From the NCBI GenBank assembly GCA_934086185.1, contig CAKOHW010000001.1:124001-188000 (forward strand): DNA of 64,000 bases, written 5' to 3'. The stretch comes from an uncultured Bacilli bacterium. GTDB lineage: Bacteria > Bacillota_I > Bacilli_A > RF39 > UBA660. Position 1 is the stretch's first letter. Every line of letters begins with the position of its first letter. Below, one piece after another: positions 61,685-64,000 of this stretch. A program made the position numbers and the translations under genes. Under the pieces are notes generated by a model. It was not told where the DNA came from, ran no database searches, and worked only from the letters and a program-made list of their open reading frames with translations.

Positions 61685-62455
61685 CATTATTGAAATTACT
61701 AATAAAATCATTACGCCTACACCAGTACATACTAACATAACCATCGTTTTATTTTCCATCTTTTCAAGTCTATTTTTGTATCTGGTTTCCCTAGCTTTTT
61801 GTTGTAAACTTGATATTGATCTTGAAAATTGTAATAATTGTTCTTGTTTTCTTTCTTGGCTTCCTAGACCTAATCTATATAATAAACGCATCATTCTCAT
61901 TGAATCTCTAACAGGATAATCTTTTGCAAAATCCATATATGGTGCAATAGATGAATCACCAGCATTTATTTTTTGAAGTAATTCTTTTAGACCTTCTTGG
62001 AATATTTTTGGTGCATCTGGTAAAGATTTTCCTATTGCAACTGGTACAGTATAGTGTTGAATAAGAATTTCTAAACTTTTTAGATAATAAGGAAGTTGAG
62101 CATCTATCTCATGTAAATGTGCTTTATAATAATTTTTTAATTTTATATAGCCATATTTAAATACTCCAAATCCACCTACAATTGCTACAATAATTTTTGT
62201 ATAGTCTAAATCATTTATGAAGAAAAATATTATTAGTACTATCGCTACCGCACCATTTCTTAATCTATTCGTAAATAACATATCAGAATCTATGCCATCA
62301 CCATATCTTGCTTTAAGTAAAAACTCATAGTCACTTTCTTTTAAAGTTTTAAAGTATTCTTTATTATCTTTAATAAATTTATTTAAACTTATACTCCCGT
62401 TGGCTTGTAGAGCAATGAATATAAGAATAATAATTATTACTGCCTCAATAAACAT
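61673..62455 (-). CDS. TadC-like type II secretion system F-domain protein
   Basis: 260 residues: an N-terminal membrane helix, two central helices (about 70-105), a cytosolic GspF domain with LKSLEILIQHYTVPVAIGKSLPDA near 130, and a C-terminal helix. It is one of two GspF-domain inner-membrane proteins of Tad-type pilus systems. It lies one base after tadB. Confidence 0.75.
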   Translation of the reverse strand: MFIEAVIIIILIFIALQANGSISLNKFIKDNKEYFKTLKESDYEFLLKARYGDGIDSDMLFTNRLRNGAVAIVLIIFFFINDLDYTKIIVAIVGGFGVFKYGYIKLKNYYKAHLHEIDAQLPYYLKSLEILIQHYTVPVAIGKSLPDAPKIFQEGLKELLQKINAGDSSIAPYMDFAKDYPVRDSMRMMRLLYRLGLGSQERKQEQLLQFSRSISSLQQKARETRYKNRLEKMENKTMVMLVCTGVGVMILLVISIMNMF

Positions 62456-62456
62456 A

Positions 62457-63353
62457 TTACTCTACCCCCGTATCTTCATTATAAAATTTTATACCTTTAA
62501 GTAGGAAAAATGAATTTAAAATTATTATTAAATGTAATATTAATAATACATACCATTCATTAAGCATTTCAATATAGTTTGTTACGCCAAGTAAGAATTG
62601 AATTAACATAACTAATAAATATAAAGCTAAACCAAAAGTTAAAAACTTTGTGTAAAATGTTTTTCTGTCCATTTTATCTCTATATACACCTTCAACTAGT
62701 GCATCTATGTCTAACATCATATTTTCTAATGCTTCCCCGGAATCTTTTGCGCCTTCGTTAGTGATTTGTAAAAATAATTGATGCATATTTTTTACCATAT
62801 AATAAGGATATTTTTTATTGAACCATATTATACTTTCATCTATTGTTCCATTTTTATATGACATATCAATCATATGTTTAACATCAGTTAATACTGGATC
62901 TTCTAATATTCCACTTTCTACAACACCTTCTAATGATTTTACAAAAGATTGTGTTGTATTAAATTCCATAATTACATTTGTACAATATGTTTGAATACAT
63001 TCAAATATAAATTCACTATAAATTCTTTTGTATTTTAATACTGTTAAATATGGTATAAATGATGTTGCAAGTAATCCATAAACGATAGCCCAACTTATAC
63101 TTCTAAAATAAAGAAATGCTATACCTCCACCACCTAATGCAAATAAAATAAATTGAAAAGCATATTGTTTTGCATCAAATGATTGTCCCATTTCTTTTGC
63201 TTTATTTTTTACATCTTCATAATTATAAGGCATGACTTTTGACAAAATTTTATCAAAAATACTTTTTACAGATCCATACACAGTATCATTCTTGCCAAAT
63301 CTTGATATTAATACAAAAATTGTAATTAAAATAATAATTATTATTTCAATCAT
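62457..63353 (-). CDS. TadB-like type II secretion system F-domain protein
   Basis: 298 residues with membrane helices near 1-17, 70-110 and 245-290 and a GspF-type domain (about 115-235, with TQSFVKSLEGVVESGIL and the helix around DALVEGVYRDKMDR). It probably forms the platform for the ATPase with TadC. Confidence 0.75.
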   Translation of the reverse strand: MIEIIIIILITIFVLISRFGKNDTVYGSVKSIFDKILSKVMPYNYEDVKNKAKEMGQSFDAKQYAFQFILFALGGGGIAFLYFRSISWAIVYGLLATSFIPYLTVLKYKRIYSEFIFECIQTYCTNVIMEFNTTQSFVKSLEGVVESGILEDPVLTDVKHMIDMSYKNGTIDESIIWFNKKYPYYMVKNMHQLFLQITNEGAKDSGEALENMMLDIDALVEGVYRDKMDRKTFYTKFLTFGLALYLLVMLIQFLLGVTNYIEMLNEWYVLLILHLIIILNSFFLLKGIKFYNEDTGVE

Positions 63354-63369
63354 TATTTCACCTCACTTA

Positions 63370-64000
63370 TTATTCTCCTTTATTAACTGAACCTAATCTA
63401 AAAGTATCTTCAGGTAAAATTACTCCTTGAATACTCAAATAATCTAATAGGTACTTTGTAGGATTTTGAATTTGGAATTTACCATTCATAAATTTTTTAT
63501 ATATAACATTCTTTTTGGCTTCATTGTGTTCGTTTACATAGAATTCACATACTTCAAATATTTCTCTTTGAAATCTGTTAAGTTCTTTACTAAAGTATCC
63601 TTTAACATAAACACCAATTTGAACATATCTATGAATACTACTTAAAAATTGATCGATATCTTGACTGCTCTCCATTAATGAGTACATACGTAAAGGAATA
63701 CTACTTGCTTTATCGGAATGTATTGTTGATAAGATATTGTGTCCTGATGAAATTGAATTTCTTACTGCTAATACTGCTTCTGCACTACGTACCTCTGATA
63801 AAAGTATCCATTTAGGGTTTTGTCTCATACAAGATACTAAGACATCTGAATATGACGCGATATTATTCGTTTTTACAGCAACTATATCTCTATGTGGAAA
63901 TATTTTATCTAAGTGTAATTCCAATGTATCTTCTATAGTTATAATTTTTTCGTTTTCTTTTGTATAACTTGCAAGATATTTTACTAATTCAGTTTTACCA
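63370..64000 (-). CDS. TadA/CpaF-type secretion ATPase (truncated by window edge)
   Basis: The C-terminal about 210 residues are visible; the frame runs off at 64000 in the Walker A motif (GKTELVKYLAS). After it come IITIEDTLELHL, Walker B-like WILLSEVRSAEAV and the His box SSGHNILSTIHSD, all typical of the TadA/CpaF subgroup of the secretion ATPases. It powers pilus assembly. The N-terminal part lies beyond the window. Confidence 0.88.
   Translation of the reverse strand, partial: GKTELVKYLASYTKENEKIITIEDTLELHLDKIFPHRDIVAVKTNNIASYSDVLVSCMRQNPKWILLSEVRSAEAVLAVRNSISSGHNILSTIHSDKASSIPLRMYSLMESSQDIDQFLSSIHRYVQIGVYVKGYFSKELNRFQREIFEVCEFYVNEHNEAKKNVIYKKFMNGKFQIQNPTKYLLDYLSIQGVILPEDTFRLGSVNKGE

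Noticed and set aside
1..64000. Mycoplasma-type code in which TGA means Trp
   Set aside because: Several genes end at TGA at the expected family length (SDR, DedA-like, Prp) and Trp is encoded by TGG in long genes.

Overview
This is an AT-rich, densely coded bacterial chromosome segment. Every supported gene but one (a glycosyltransferase at 10469-11407) lies on the minus strand. The standard bacterial code fits: TGA is used as a stop (for example in the DedA-like and SDR genes), and long proteins such as PNPase and PolA read through with TGG as Trp. A zinc-type S14, an L27 with a cleavable N-terminus next to its protease Prp, a spoIVFA-spoIVFB-rplU-prp-rpmA order and a Firmicutes-type type VII secretion ATPase point to Bacillota, probably an uncultured, small-genome, host-associated lineage (inference). 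No rRNA, tRNA, CRISPR array, insertion sequence, integrase or relaxase was seen.

Layout. 1-8147: the S10-spc ribosomal protein operon, rpsJ to a truncated rpsE, with a strong promoter and a GC-richer leader. 8552-10331: type VII secretion cassette A, three small helical proteins plus a secreted NlpC/P60 enzyme. 10469-11407: GT2 glycosyltransferase (plus strand). 11438-28000: a large type IV secretion-like locus with VirD4, VirB4 (apparently split in two), VirB3/PrgI-like, VirB6-like, two VirB8-like and three VirB2-like proteins, two bifunctional cell-wall hydrolases, a TadZ-like protein and two pilin/pseudopilin-like proteins. 27967-32384: three surface proteins, two with cadherin-like beta-sandwich repeats. 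32470-34101: an RNase J with altered metal ligands. 34207-41241: type VII cassette B, then EssC and EsaB; at 41324-43132 a transglutaminase-like protein.

43198-61322 is mostly housekeeping: polA, nrnA, ackA, a Gpi18-like membrane protein, dedA, pnp, rpsO, a PLP enzyme, an SDR, tmk, a GDPD, trmB, rpmA-prp-rplU, spoIVFB-spoIVFA, trmD and rimM. 61673-64000 holds tadC, tadB and a truncated tadA/cpaF, the assembly engine that may serve the TadZ and pilin-like genes about 35 kb away.

Working model (inference). The window encodes two envelope-spanning secretion systems and one Tad-type pilus engine. The type IV locus lacks mobilisation genes, so it looks like a resident chromosomal apparatus, not an intact conjugative element. 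The type VII system has two paralogous substrate cassettes that share helper proteins and an N-terminal targeting domain but carry different C-terminal activities: a peptidoglycan hydrolase in A and a glycine-zipper, possibly membrane-active domain in B.
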